In this document: piece by piece, positions 47,545 to 57,701 of the stretch
Layout: the number at the start of each line of letters is the position of its first letter
Position numbering within the stretch: the stretch's first letter is position 1
Assembly: GCF_002810445.1 (NCBI RefSeq)
Contig: NZ_NEXS01000009.1
Coordinates: 62,001 to 126,000, forward strand
DNA from: Advenella sp. S44
Lineage (GTDB): Bacteria > Pseudomonadota > Gammaproteobacteria > Burkholderiales > Burkholderiaceae_B
Length of the DNA stretch: 64,000 nucleotides
Direction of reading: 5' to 3'
Notes under the pieces: generated by a model
The model's database searches: none
What the model was told of the DNA's origin: nothing
What the model saw: the letters and a program-made list of their open reading frames with translations, nothing else
Position numbers and translations under genes: made by a program

Positions 47545-48429
47545 TTAGGACTCGATTGGAAGCATGGGGATACCCTCCTCTTCCAACACTTTTTTAATTT
47601 CTGATTGCTCCTTGGCAATCGCCTCGTTAATCTGCTTGAGCAAATCGCCGTCACTTTTTCTTACGGCTGCAGATTGTGAATAATTGAATTCAATTGTCTT
47701 GCCTTCGCCATCAGCAACTCGATCCTCCGGCACGAACTCCATTGTCAGCGGTACGCTTGAGGCTTTCACATAACGGCCAACTTCTGCGCCAAAAGCGATG
47801 GCTGCATCGGCCTTGCCCTGGATGACCTCATTGACCATTCGTGACGGATCAAGTCGCACATACTGGTTTCGCGGCGACTTGAAGTTGATCAGGGAATACA
47901 TATAGTTCATATTGGTTTCGTACTTGCCAATCGCCTTGAGTATCAGCTCGGCAGGCGATCCTACGGCCATGGCAATACTGGTCAGTTTTTCCAGTTGGTC
48001 GTCTTCCCAGTCTTTGATGTGGATATTTCGATCCGTGCGTGTTACGAACACGTAGCCGGTACGATAATAAGGTTTGGAAGTGAGCACACGATCGTCGCCG
48101 GTGTCCAGGCCCATCACCACATCACATTGATTCTTGTCCAGAAAATCGCGCACCAGGTAAATAGCGGGCTTTTCGGTGTACACAAAGACTGCCTTGCGAC
48201 CCATCGCTTTTGCGACGATATCGGCAACCTTGTTTTCGAAGCCCGAACCGTCCTTGCTGGTATAGGGATTTTCATTCGACGAAGCGCAAACGCGCAAGAT
48301 ATCCGGAGACGCGGGAACTTCGCCCTCCACTTGCTGCGCACTGCTAACTCCCGATAACAGTACCGCTACAAGCATAGCCGGCGCAGAAATACTTAAACCG
48401 GCCCATTTTCCACGCATCACTCTCAGCAT
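47545..48429 (-). CDS. mxaJ: MxaJ, periplasmic binding-protein-fold assembly factor
   Basis: 294 residues. Signal peptide to VSSAQQ; a bilobed solute-binding fold: LRVCASSNENPYTSKDGSGFENKVADIVAKAMGR (as LRVCAS...PYTS...GFENKVA), CDVVMGLDTGDDRVLTSKPYYRTGYVFV. Homologous to XoxJ. Structural work on relatives suggests it helps fold or load the large subunit. Located directly after mxaF behind a very stable hairpin. Confidence 0.94.
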   Translation of the reverse strand: MLRVMRGKWAGLSISAPAMLVAVLLSGVSSAQQVEGEVPASPDILRVCASSNENPYTSKDGSGFENKVADIVAKAMGRKAVFVYTEKPAIYLVRDFLDKNQCDVVMGLDTGDDRVLTSKPYYRTGYVFVTRTDRNIHIKDWEDDQLEKLTSIAMAVGSPAELILKAIGKYETNMNYMYSLINFKSPRNQYVRLDPSRMVNEVIQGKADAAIAFGAEVGRYVKASSVPLTMEFVPEDRVADGEGKTIEFNYSQSAAVRKSDGDLLKQINEAIAKEQSEIKKVLEEEGIPMLPIES

Positions 48430-48490
48430 ATTTGTCTCCGTTATTCCGACAATGTCGTCGTTATCTTTTCATTTCTGTTCAGTTTTAGAT

Positions 48491-48516
48491 CCCGCCATTT
48501 CCGAAGAAATGGCGGG
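48491..48516 (-). promoter_or_regulatory. very stable hairpin with UUCG tetraloop between mxaF and mxaJ
   Basis: On the transcript CCCGCCATTTC pairs perfectly with GAAATGGCGGG (11 bp) around TTCG, closed by C-G: the exceptionally stable C(UUCG)G tetraloop. It starts 19 bases past the mxaF stop and has no T-run after it. It likely stabilises the mxaF message or partially terminates, giving the dehydrogenase subunit in excess (inference). Confidence 0.75.
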
Positions 48517-48534
48517 CAATACCACTATTACTGT

Positions 48535-50454
48535 TTACTGCGCCTTAGGCTTTTCGGCCGGTTCTGCTTGAGCCGATGGTTCTGCTTTAGCCGATGTATT
48601 CGTGGCAGCATACTCTCCCGCGTCAGGGTCGTCATAAGCGCCCTTTCCGTCAAGAGAAAATACCATTACGCCACCGCCCATCGCTGTGTAGTTCTGGATG
48701 TTTTTGAAAGCACCCACTGAACCGAGACCGGCAGTCGGATCATCAAGACTAAACACCAAGCCTACACCAGGCCAGCCACCGACACCATAGAAAATGGCCA
48801 CATACTGCACACCGTCATGCATGTATGTCATTGGGTGTCCAATTACACCGGATGGCAAGCGATGTTTCCACACAAGTTTGCCATCGCGACTGTCACGCGC
48901 CTTGATAAAACCGTCAAGCGTGCCATAGAACACCAGATCGCCCGCTGTAGCCATGGTACCGCCCCAAACTGCAAAGCGCTCCATCACTTCCCAATCGAAC
49001 TTGCCGGTAATGGCGTCATAAGACTTGAGCTGACCCAGACCAACGTAGTTCTGACGATCACCCTTAGGACCAGGATACATGGTCAGTGTTGCGCCAACGA
49101 AGAACTGACCTGCGCGGTAAGGCAGCATGAACGGTTCCCAATCCATACAAATATGGTTGATGCCCATGTAGAAGCGTTCTTTCTCGGGATCGTACGAATC
49201 ATGCCCCTGGTTGTGGTAACCCATGGCAGACGGGCAGATATCGCGACCCTTGTGATCCATACGGGTGGCGAACTCAGGGTCACGCAATGGTATACCTGTC
49301 TCCAGATCCACCTTCTTGACCCAGTTCACCGTATCGTCCATCTTATCGGCAGATACCAGCTCACCGGTCTCGCGATCAAGCGTGTAGATAATGCCGTTAC
49401 GGTCAGGATGGGTCAGCAGCTTGCGCATCTTGCCATCTTTGTCTTTCTGCTCACTGAGCATCATGACGTTCACGCCAGCGTAATCCCATTCATCATGAGG
49501 TGTTTTCTGGTAAGCAAACTTGGCCTGACCGGTATCGACATCCCTTCCCCAGATTGCCATTGTCCATTTGTTGTCGCCAGGACGCATGGTTTCGTTCCAT
49601 GGAGCAGGGTTACCGGTGCCGAAGTACACCATGTTGGTGTCCGGGTCATAGGCATACCAGCCCCAGTTCGTGCCGCCGCCGATTTTCCAGGCGTCGCCTT
49701 CCCAGGTTTCAGTGCCCAGACCCTTCTGCCCGTACTGAGGTGTTTTCTCGTTAAAGTTATCGGCAAGAATAATATCCTCATCGGGACCTGTCGCATAAGC
49801 GCGCCATTTTTGTTCACCTGTTTTCACATCATAGGCAGTGACATAACCGCGCACACCCAGCTCTGCACCTGATGAACCGATCAGCACGATATCTTTGACC
49901 ACATACGGCGCGATCGTCAAAGTAGAACCGACTTTATAATCGGAGTTTTCCACTTTCCAGTGCTCTTTTCCGGTTTCCGCATCCAGCGCGACCACATGGC
50001 CGTCAAGAAGCGTCTTCAGAATCAGGGGTGGTGAATCTCCATCGCCCGGCCAGTAGCCCAGGCCGCGATTGACCACGTCACAACACGCGACAGAGCGCGC
50101 TGCCGCACTTTGTTTTGGCTCGTGCTTCCACAATATTTTGCCGGGCTCCTTGAGATCGACTGCATAGGTGGTATTGGGAAATGGTGTGTGAATATACATA
50201 ATATTATTCACAACCAGCGGCGTGCCTTCATGCCCGTTGAGCACCCCGGTTGAAAAACTCCAGGAGGGCTTGAGCGTTTTAACGTTATCAACGTTAATCT
50301 GCTTCATCGGGCTATAGTTTGTAGCACTATAGGTTTTTCCGGGAAGCACCCAGTTTTCATCGCTTTTTGAAAGCTCTATAAGTTTGTCGTTGGCATGCGC
50401 AAAGGGAAGTGCAACCCCCATTGCGAGCGTAATAGAAAGCAGTATTCGCTTCAT
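48535..50454 (-). CDS. mxaF: MxaF, PQQ methanol dehydrogenase large (alpha) subunit, calcium type
   Basis: 639 residues. Signal peptide to FAHAN, then eight tryptophan-docking repeats. The adjacent-cysteine disulfide is in [20 protein letters not shown]. The active-site segment is [14 protein letters not shown], with the catalytic Asp in WDY followed two residues later by Ala where XoxF enzymes have a second Asp for lanthanide binding. It therefore reads as the calcium enzyme. It oxidises methanol to formaldehyde in the periplasm with PQQ and passes electrons to MxaG. The C-terminal ~35 residues (Ala, Glu, Pro, Lys-rich) are an unusual extension. An inverted repeat lies at its promoter. Confidence 0.97.
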   Translation of the reverse strand: MKRILLSITLAMGVALPFAHANDKLIELSKSDENWVLPGKTYSATNYSPMKQINVDNVKTLKPSWSFSTGVLNGHEGTPLVVNNIMYIHTPFPNTTYAVDLKEPGKILWKHEPKQSAAARSVACCDVVNRGLGYWPGDGDSPPLILKTLLDGHVVALDAETGKEHWKVENSDYKVGSTLTIAPYVVKDIVLIGSSGAELGVRGYVTAYDVKTGEQKWRAYATGPDEDIILADNFNEKTPQYGQKGLGTETWEGDAWKIGGGTNWGWYAYDPDTNMVYFGTGNPAPWNETMRPGDNKWTMAIWGRDVDTGQAKFAYQKTPHDEWDYAGVNVMMLSEQKDKDGKMRKLLTHPDRNGIIYTLDRETGELVSADKMDDTVNWVKKVDLETGIPLRDPEFATRMDHKGRDICPSAMGYHNQGHDSYDPEKERFYMGINHICMDWEPFMLPYRAGQFFVGATLTMYPGPKGDRQNYVGLGQLKSYDAITGKFDWEVMERFAVWGGTMATAGDLVFYGTLDGFIKARDSRDGKLVWKHRLPSGVIGHPMTYMHDGVQYVAIFYGVGGWPGVGLVFSLDDPTAGLGSVGAFKNIQNYTAMGGGVMVFSLDGKGAYDDPDAGEYAATNTSAKAEPSAQAEPAEKPKAQ

Positions 50455-50481
50455 ATATTGTCTCCGTCCTTTTTGCTTCGA

Positions 50482-50523
50482 AGTATAGTTTCGTTATCAC
50501 AAAAGTGTCTCCAACGTGATAAC
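50482..50523 (-). promoter_or_regulatory. probable mxaF promoter with 8-bp inverted repeat
   Basis: On the minus strand GAGACA (50506-50511) and TATACT (50482-50487), 18 bases apart, look like -35 and -10 boxes, 28 bases before the mxaF ATG. GTTATCAC at 50493-50500 and GTGATAAC at 50516-50523 form a perfect inverted repeat around the -35 box. This could be an operator for a methanol or repressor response; the regulator is unknown. Confidence 0.5.
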
Positions 50524-50774
50524 ACCCCTGACAGTGCGTTTAGACTCCTCGCCCGCCTTCTTAAGCAATATCCGTACCAGTCCGGCGTTTATACAGGTAA
50601 ACCCTTAATTGAAAAACAAATATAGGCGCAAAGCGCCCTGTATCGATCATCACGCAAGCGTGTGCGAAGCGCCAAAGGCGTTGGTATTGAGAACAGTGCC
50701 CGTCGAATTTGAAACAGCTTGCCCACCCTTGCTGATTGATGTGACGCTTGCGTGACAATGTGTACCGTTAGTTG
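50524..50774. other. rest of the mxaF-cbbR interval
   Basis: Gene-free. It holds short GC hairpins of similar form (GGCGC-AAA-GCGCC at 50625-50637; CACGC-AA-GCGTG at about 50652-50663; GCGCC-AAA-GGCG at about 50677) which may terminate or separate cbbR and mxa transcription. None has a T-tract. Confidence 0.4.
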
Positions 50775-51686
50775 TCAGGCCCAGACATTAATCAATGCAG
50801 CTGCATCGCTAATGAGAAACGCCTTGAGTCCCAACGCAGCGGGCGCCAGTTTCTTGGTACGCAGATGTGCCACGCGCCATTGCCGCAGAATCGGCGTGTC
50901 GTGAATATCGAGCAAGGCGAGGTGCCCCGCCGCCAGCTCGTGACGCACGGTACGCAATGACAAAAAGGTCAGCCCCATGCCTGCCATCACCGCCTGCTTG
51001 ATCGACTCATTGCTGGGCATCTCCATCACAATGCGCGGACTGATGTTATTTTTCTGGAAAATGCTCTCCATGGTCGCGCGCGTGCCCGAGCCGGCTTCTC
51101 TGACTACAAAATCGACATCATTAAATATGGACAACGGTGCTTGGCGACGTCTTGATAACGGATGCTCCGGCGCACTCACAAATCCAAGAGGATTGGTCGC
51201 AAAGGCTTCGGACAGGCAATCGAGTCTTTCCGGGACCCTGCCGGTAATGGCAAGATCCAGTTCGTTGCGCTCCAGCATATTAAAAATCTGATCACGGTTC
51301 TGAATCTGCAGGCAGATCTCGATGCCCGGAAAACGTTTGCGAAAATGCACCAGCAGCATCGGAACAAAATACTTGGCCGTACCAACGATACCAAGGTTGA
51401 TGCGACCTCGCTGCAGCCCTTTTAAATCTTCAACGACGTCATCAAGTTGACTAAGCTGCGAAGTGGCAGCGATCGCATATTGTTCTACTTCACGACCGGC
51501 TGCAGTCAGGCGGATCTGTCTGCCATTGGCTTCTACCAGCGCGATACCCAATGCCTCTTCCATCTGTCGAAGCTGAGTGGACACGGCAGGTTGTGTCACA
51601 TGCAATTTCTCGGCTGCCTTGGATACCGACTCGGCGCGAGCAACTTCCAGGAAGGTATCGAGCTGTCTAAGTGTGTAACGTCGCAT
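50775..51686 (-). CDS. cbbR: CbbR, LysR-type activator of the Calvin-cycle operon
   Basis: 303 residues from the ATG at 51686; a longer frame upstream would run through the operator region. MRRYTLRQLDTFLEVARAES begins the helix-turn-helix, continued by VSKAAEKLHVTQPAVSTQLR. The co-inducer domain begins GRINLGIVGTAKYFVPMLL and has the CbbR-like EAGSGTRATMESIF. It is divergent from cbbL with 141 bases between starts. Co-inducers in relatives are Calvin-cycle metabolites or NADPH. It also lies next to the mxaF promoter, so it could link both pathways. Confidence 0.93.
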   Translation of the reverse strand: MRRYTLRQLDTFLEVARAESVSKAAEKLHVTQPAVSTQLRQMEEALGIALVEANGRQIRLTAAGREVEQYAIAATSQLSQLDDVVEDLKGLQRGRINLGIVGTAKYFVPMLLVHFRKRFPGIEICLQIQNRDQIFNMLERNELDLAITGRVPERLDCLSEAFATNPLGFVSAPEHPLSRRRQAPLSIFNDVDFVVREAGSGTRATMESIFQKNNISPRIVMEMPSNESIKQAVMAGMGLTFLSLRTVRHELAAGHLALLDIHDTPILRQWRVAHLRTKKLAPAALGLKAFLISDAAALINVWA

Positions 51687-51694
51687 GGTGATGT

Positions 51695-51710
51695 ATAAGC
51701 CTGTGCTTAT
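51695..51710. promoter_or_regulatory. CbbR operator candidate
   Basis: ATAAGC-CTGT-GCTTAT, a perfect 6-bp palindrome of the T-N11-A type used by LysR regulators, nine bases beyond the cbbR start. A further AT-rich half-site region (TATTTATTATTAG) follows at about 51721-51733, and TATAGT at about 51755 could be the cbbL -10 box. Confidence 0.65.
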
Positions 51711-51740
51711 GATTTCTTCGATATTTATTATTAGACCTGA

Positions 51741-53291
<1,551 letters not shown>

Positions 53292-53346
53292 ATGACAGAT
53301 GTAATCAAAGCCTGAACACTAGAACTTCACGACAAGAGAGAACATC

Positions 53347-53766
53347 ATGCGTATTACACAGGGTACTTTTTCGTTTCTTCCCGATCTGACCAACGAGCAG
53401 ATCACAAAGCAACTGCAATATTGCCTGGACAATGGCTGGGCTGTCGGCATCGAATATACCGATGATCCGCATCCACGCAATACCTTTTGGGAAATGTTCG
53501 GCAACCCGATGTTTGATCTGCGCGATGCCGCCGGCATATTGCAGGAGATCGAACAAGCGCGCAACACCTTTCCGAACCACTACATTCGAGTGACTGCTTT
53601 TGATAACACGCACACCGTTGAATCTGTAGTGATGTCGTTCATTGTCAACCGTCCCGAGAACGAACCGGGCTTTCGCCTTGTACGTCAGGAGATCGATGGA
53701 CGTCGCATGCGCTACACCATTGAAAGTTATGCCGTGACCGGCGCCGCAGAAGGCAGTCGCTACTGA
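53347..53766 (+). CDS. cbbS: RuBisCO small subunit, form IC
   Basis: 139 residues. Starts MRITQGTFSFLPDLTNEQIT and has VGIEYTDDPHPRNTFWEMFGNPMFDL, typical of red-type small subunits. The C-terminal extension (about 110-139, including EIDGRRMRYTIESYAVTGAA) forms the beta-hairpin barrel that assembles red-type enzymes without chaperone help. A GAGAGAAC site precedes the ATG. Confidence 0.96.
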   Translation: MRITQGTFSFLPDLTNEQITKQLQYCLDNGWAVGIEYTDDPHPRNTFWEMFGNPMFDLRDAAGILQEIEQARNTFPNHYIRVTAFDNTHTVESVVMSFIVNRPENEPGFRLVRQEIDGRRMRYTIESYAVTGAAEGSRY

Positions 53767-53858
53767 TATTGAACGCAAGCAGCCGGAGCGACTATCGCCC
53801 GGCATGATATCCATTAAATAGATACCCAGCCCCAGGGTCCACGCCAAAGGAGAAGATC

Positions 53859-54821
53859 ATGACGCAAACCACGCTCAATGCCGATGCGCCGGAAAAAACC
53901 CAGACAGCAAACAGTACGGCGTCGGAAGACCAGCTGGCCATTGCCCAGACCTTGCAGCAGCTCGATCGCGAACTGGTAGGCCTGGCGCCGGTCAAACAGC
54001 GCATTCGTGATATCGCCGCATTACTGCTGGTTGACAAAATGCGTGCCGAACGCGGCCTGCGTACGGGCACGCCCAGCCTGCATATGAGCTTCACGGGCAA
54101 CCCCGGCACCGGAAAAACCACGGTAGCAATGCGTATGGCGCAGATTCTGCATCGGCTCGGCTACCTGCGTCGTGGCCATCTGGTTGCCGTCACGCGTGAT
54201 GACCTGGTTGGGCAGTATATCGGACACACCGCACCGAAAACCAAGGAGGTTTTGAAAAAGGCCATGGGAGGCGTGCTGTTCATCGATGAGGCCTATTATT
54301 TATATCGTCCGGAAAACGAGCGCGACTATGGTCAGGAATCCATAGAGATCCTGCTGCAGGTCATGGAAAACAATCGCGATGATCTTGTCGTGATTTTCGC
54401 CGGCTATAAGGATAGGATGGATCGCTTTTTCTCTTCGAACCCGGGCATGTCGTCGCGCGTTGCCCACCATATTGATTTTCCGGACTACGCACCCGACGAA
54501 CTGGAAAAAATTGCAGACATCATGCTCGACGGCATGCAGTATCGCTTTGATGACCAGGCGCAACAGGCGTTTTCCCAATATATTGTCAAGCGCATGCAAC
54601 AGCCATACTTTGCCAATGCACGCAGTGTGCGCAATGCCCTGGAGCGCGCGCGCCTGCGGCATGCTTCCAGACTGATGCAAGCGCCGGACAATGTCAGCGA
54701 CACCGCCTTGCAAACCATTTGCGCCCAGGATATTCGCGCCAGTCGCGTGTTCAGCGAGGAGTCAGAGACTGGCGGCGAGCGCGACCCGGGCAGCAAACAG
54801 GAAAACAATGGGGAGACATAA
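53859..54821 (+). CDS. cbbX: CbbX, red-type RuBisCO activase
   Basis: 320 residues, AAA+. Walker [17 protein letters not shown]; Walker [23 protein letters not shown], whose last part is CbbX-typical; and sensor regions [18 protein letters not shown]. It releases inhibitory sugar phosphates from red-type RuBisCO by threading the large-subunit C-terminus and is activated by RuBP. AAAGGAGAAG precedes the ATG. Confidence 0.95.
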   Translation: MTQTTLNADAPEKTQTANSTASEDQLAIAQTLQQLDRELVGLAPVKQRIRDIAALLLVDKMRAERGLRTGTPSLHMSFTGNPGTGKTTVAMRMAQILHRLGYLRRGHLVAVTRDDLVGQYIGHTAPKTKEVLKKAMGGVLFIDEAYYLYRPENERDYGQESIEILLQVMENNRDDLVVIFAGYKDRMDRFFSSNPGMSSRVAHHIDFPDYAPDELEKIADIMLDGMQYRFDDQAQQAFSQYIVKRMQQPYFANARSVRNALERARLRHASRLMQAPDNVSDTALQTICAQDIRASRVFSEESETGGERDPGSKQENNGET

Positions 54822-54822
54822 C

Positions 54823-55587
54823 ATGCTCAAAGCACTGATCTTTGATGTGGACGGGACACTGGCCGATACCGAGACCGTCCATCTACGCGCGTTCAATACC
54901 GCTTTCGTGCTGGCCGGCACGGACTGGTACTGGGACGAAGACTTATACCGGGAGTTGCTGGCCATTAGCGGCGGCAAGGAGCGCATGGCCCACTACTGGT
55001 TGTCCATTGACCCGGAAGGCGCCAGTACACTGCAGGCCGCAAGAAAAATCCGGGAAATTCACGCCATTAAGACGGAGGAATATGCGCGTCTGGTGGAAAA
55101 CGGCCAGGTCGTGTTGCGCCCCGGCATTCACAGACTGCTCATAGACGCCTATTGCGCTGGCATCCCGGTGGCCATTGCCACCACCACGACGGCGGCCAAT
55201 GTTGATGCCCTGCTGCACCATTGTCTGGGATCGGACTGGCGAAAATTCTTTGCCGCAATCTGCGATGCCAGCACCCCGGGCAAGAAAAAGCCCGAGCCGG
55301 ACGTCTACGTTCACGCCCTGGACGAGCTCGACGTGGACGCCACAAACTGCATTGCCTTCGAAGACTCGGAAAACGGGTTGCGCGCGGCGGCCAAAGCCGG
55401 CATCTCGACCATTATCACACCCACGCATTTTACCCAAGAGCAGGATTTTAATGGCGCCATGCTGGTGCTACCCCATCTGGGCGATCCCGATCTGCCGATT
55501 CCGCCTGGCAACGGCATCCATCAGACCATGGTGGACCTGTTCACGCTCAAGTGCCTGCACGCAGATCCGCTGCTCAAGGCCGGCTGA
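54823..55587 (+). CDS. cbbY: CbbY, HAD phosphatase (xylulose-1,5-bisphosphate phosphatase)
   Basis: 254 residues from the ATG at 54823, one base beyond the cbbX stop. HAD motif I FDVDGTLADTE, a cap with ISGGKERMAHY, motif II-like AIATTTTAANVDALL, motif III KKKPEPDVYVHAL and motif IV AFEDSENGLRAA. CbbY removes the RuBisCO misfire inhibitor xylulose 1,5-bisphosphate, working with CbbX. A phosphoglycolate phosphatase role is less likely. Confidence 0.92.
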   Translation: MLKALIFDVDGTLADTETVHLRAFNTAFVLAGTDWYWDEDLYRELLAISGGKERMAHYWLSIDPEGASTLQAARKIREIHAIKTEEYARLVENGQVVLRPGIHRLLIDAYCAGIPVAIATTTTAANVDALLHHCLGSDWRKFFAAICDASTPGKKKPEPDVYVHALDELDVDATNCIAFEDSENGLRAAAKAGISTIITPTHFTQEQDFNGAMLVLPHLGDPDLPIPPGNGIHQTMVDLFTLKCLHADPLLKAG

Positions 55588-55625
55588 CATATCGCCAGAC
55601 ATTGATTTACATAGAGGAAACCACC

Positions 55626-56705
55626 ATGCAAACGCAGCAACGACTTACTCTGACCCAGTTCCTGATCGACGAAAGACGGCGCTTTCCCGAGGCGGGCGGT
55701 GATTTCAACAGCGTGATCCTCAATATCGCCCTGGTTTGTCGCCGAATATCGCACACGATCGCCTGCGGCGTACTGGCCGGCGCCAACGGCAGTGCCAACT
55801 CGACCAACGTGCAAGGCGAAGAGCAAAAAAAGCTGGATGTGCTAAGCAACGACTTGTTCATCGAAGGCAATCAATGGGGTGGGCAACTGGCCGGTATGGT
55901 ATCGGAAGAACTTGATGAACCATACAGCATTCCCAAGCCGTATAGCCGCGGCCGATACCTGCTGCTGTTCGATCCTCTTGATGGTTCTTCCAATATTGAC
56001 GTCAATGTCGCTGTTGGCAGTATTTTCTCGGTGCTGCGCACGCCTGATTCACGGCGTGCAACCACGACCAAAGACTACCTTCAGCCCGGCGTAAAACAGG
56101 TGGCCGCCGGCTATGCCATCTACGGGCCCTCCACCATGCTTGTGCTGTCGGTCGGCAACGGCGTCCACGCTTTTACGCTGTGCCCGCTGGTTGGCGAATT
56201 CATGCTGACACATCCGAACCTGAAGGTTCCCCAAGACACCAATGAATTTGCCATCAATACGTCCAACAGTCGCTTCTGGGAAGATCCGGTACGACGCTAT
56301 GTTGATGAATGCATCGCCGGCAAGACGGGGGAGCGCGGCAAGGATTTCAATATGCGCTGGATTGCGTCGCTGGTCGCCGAAGCACACCGCATCCTGATGC
56401 GCGGCGGCGTGTTTCTGTATCCGCGAGACAATAAACAGCCGGCGCGTAATGGCCGATTGCGTCTGTTATATGAAGCCAATCCTATCGGCTTTATCATGGA
56501 GCAGGCCGGTGGGCGTGCCAGCACCGGCGTTGAACCGGTCATGCAAGTGGTTCCCACCGACATCCATCAGCGAATCGGTTTTATTTTCGGATCGAAAAAC
56601 GAGGTCGAGCGGATTGAGCAGTACCACCAGCATCCGCGACGCGTCGATTCGCCAAATCCGTTGTTTCATGAGCGCAGCCTGTTTACCGAATCGACGGGCG
56701 TGTGA
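55626..56705 (+). CDS. cbbF: fructose-1,6-/sedoheptulose-1,7-bisphosphatase, class I
   Basis: 359 residues from the ATG at 55626 (AGAGGAAACC upstream); a longer frame overlaps cbbY. Class I FBPase signatures are GEEQKKLDVLSND and LLFDPLDGSSNIDVNVAVGSIFS (metal site), then GGVFLYPRD, RLLYEANPIGFIMEQAGG and VPTDIHQR. It serves the regenerative phase of the Calvin cycle. Confidence 0.95.
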   Translation: MQTQQRLTLTQFLIDERRRFPEAGGDFNSVILNIALVCRRISHTIACGVLAGANGSANSTNVQGEEQKKLDVLSNDLFIEGNQWGGQLAGMVSEELDEPYSIPKPYSRGRYLLLFDPLDGSSNIDVNVAVGSIFSVLRTPDSRRATTTKDYLQPGVKQVAAGYAIYGPSTMLVLSVGNGVHAFTLCPLVGEFMLTHPNLKVPQDTNEFAINTSNSRFWEDPVRRYVDECIAGKTGERGKDFNMRWIASLVAEAHRILMRGGVFLYPRDNKQPARNGRLRLLYEANPIGFIMEQAGGRASTGVEPVMQVVPTDIHQRIGFIFGSKNEVERIEQYHQHPRRVDSPNPLFHERSLFTESTGV

Positions 56706-56809
56706 TGAAGCTACATGCACACAGCCCTTGTGGCTGCCTCTGCGGCGACAGGCACTTTTAGCGTCGCGCCGGTTATACGTCATTTTTCATTTACCAAAGG
56801 GCCAGAAAT

Positions 56810-57691
56810 ATGTCAGAACGCCACCCGATCATCTCCATTACCGGTTCTTCAGGCGCCGGAACCACGTCGGTGACCCGGACCTTCGAAAATATATTCCGCC
56901 GCGAAGGCGTCACAGCGGCTTCTATCGAAGGCGACAGCTTTCATCGCTACAACCGCGCGCAAATGAAAGAGCGGCAGGCGGCCGCCGAGAAAAACGGCAA
57001 TGCCAATTTCAGTCATTTCGGACCAGATACGAATCTGTTTGCCGAACTCGAAACGCTGTTTCGCACATACAGCGAGAGCGGCTCGGGCAAGCGACGCAAG
57101 TACCTGCACGATACGCGTGAAGCTGCCCCCTACAATCAGGAGCCCGGCACGTTCACGGCGTGGGAGGATATTCCTCCGGATACTGACCTGCTGTTCTATG
57201 AGGGGCTGCACGGCGCGGTCGTGCACAAGGACATCAATATTGCGCAATATCCGGATTTGCTGGTCGGCGTGGTGCCAGTGATCAACCTGGAATGGATACA
57301 GAAATTGTGGCGCGACAAATCGGCCAGAGGGTATTCGGCCGAAGCGGTCACAGATACCATTTTGCGGCGCATGCCCGATTATGTGAACCATATTTGTCCG
57401 CAATTTGCGCTAACGCATGTCAACTTTCAGCGGGTGCCATGCGTGGATACTTCCAATCCGTTTATTGCGCGGGACATTCCGGCGCTGGACGAAAGTTTCG
57501 TGGTCATCCGCTTTGCCAACCCCAAGGGCATTGATTTTCAGTACCTGCTCAATATGGTGCACGATTCGTTCATGTCGCGGGCCAACACCATTGTCGTTCC
57601 TGGCGGCAAAATGGAACTGGCCATGCAATTGATTTTTACGCCATTTGTCTGGCGCATGATGGAGCGCAAAAAACGCGCGACACAGGCTTGA
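56810..57691 (+). CDS. cbbP: phosphoribulokinase
   Basis: 293 residues. The P-loop is ITGSSGAGTTSVTRTFENIF; EGDSFHRYNR follows, with the proteobacterial hexameric/octameric class I layout (LFYEGLHGAVV, the Walker B equivalent, and IQKLWRDKSARGYSAEAVTDTILRRMPDY as segments). It makes RuBP from ribulose 5-phosphate and ATP. The ribosome-binding site is weak and 104 bases precede it. Confidence 0.96.
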   Translation: MSERHPIISITGSSGAGTTSVTRTFENIFRREGVTAASIEGDSFHRYNRAQMKERQAAAEKNGNANFSHFGPDTNLFAELETLFRTYSESGSGKRRKYLHDTREAAPYNQEPGTFTAWEDIPPDTDLLFYEGLHGAVVHKDINIAQYPDLLVGVVPVINLEWIQKLWRDKSARGYSAEAVTDTILRRMPDYVNHICPQFALTHVNFQRVPCVDTSNPFIARDIPALDESFVVIRFANPKGIDFQYLLNMVHDSFMSRANTIVVPGGKMELAMQLIFTPFVWRMMERKKRATQA

Positions 57692-57701
57692 GGAGAAAAC
57701 C

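Noticed and set aside
48817-49872. 351-codon plus-strand open frame
   Set aside because: Antisense to mxaF; no domain.
48535-50454. Lanthanide-type XoxF assignment for the methanol dehydrogenase
   Set aside because: The residue two after the catalytic Asp is Ala (WDYA), and a genuine mxaI and the full calcium-insertion gene set are present.
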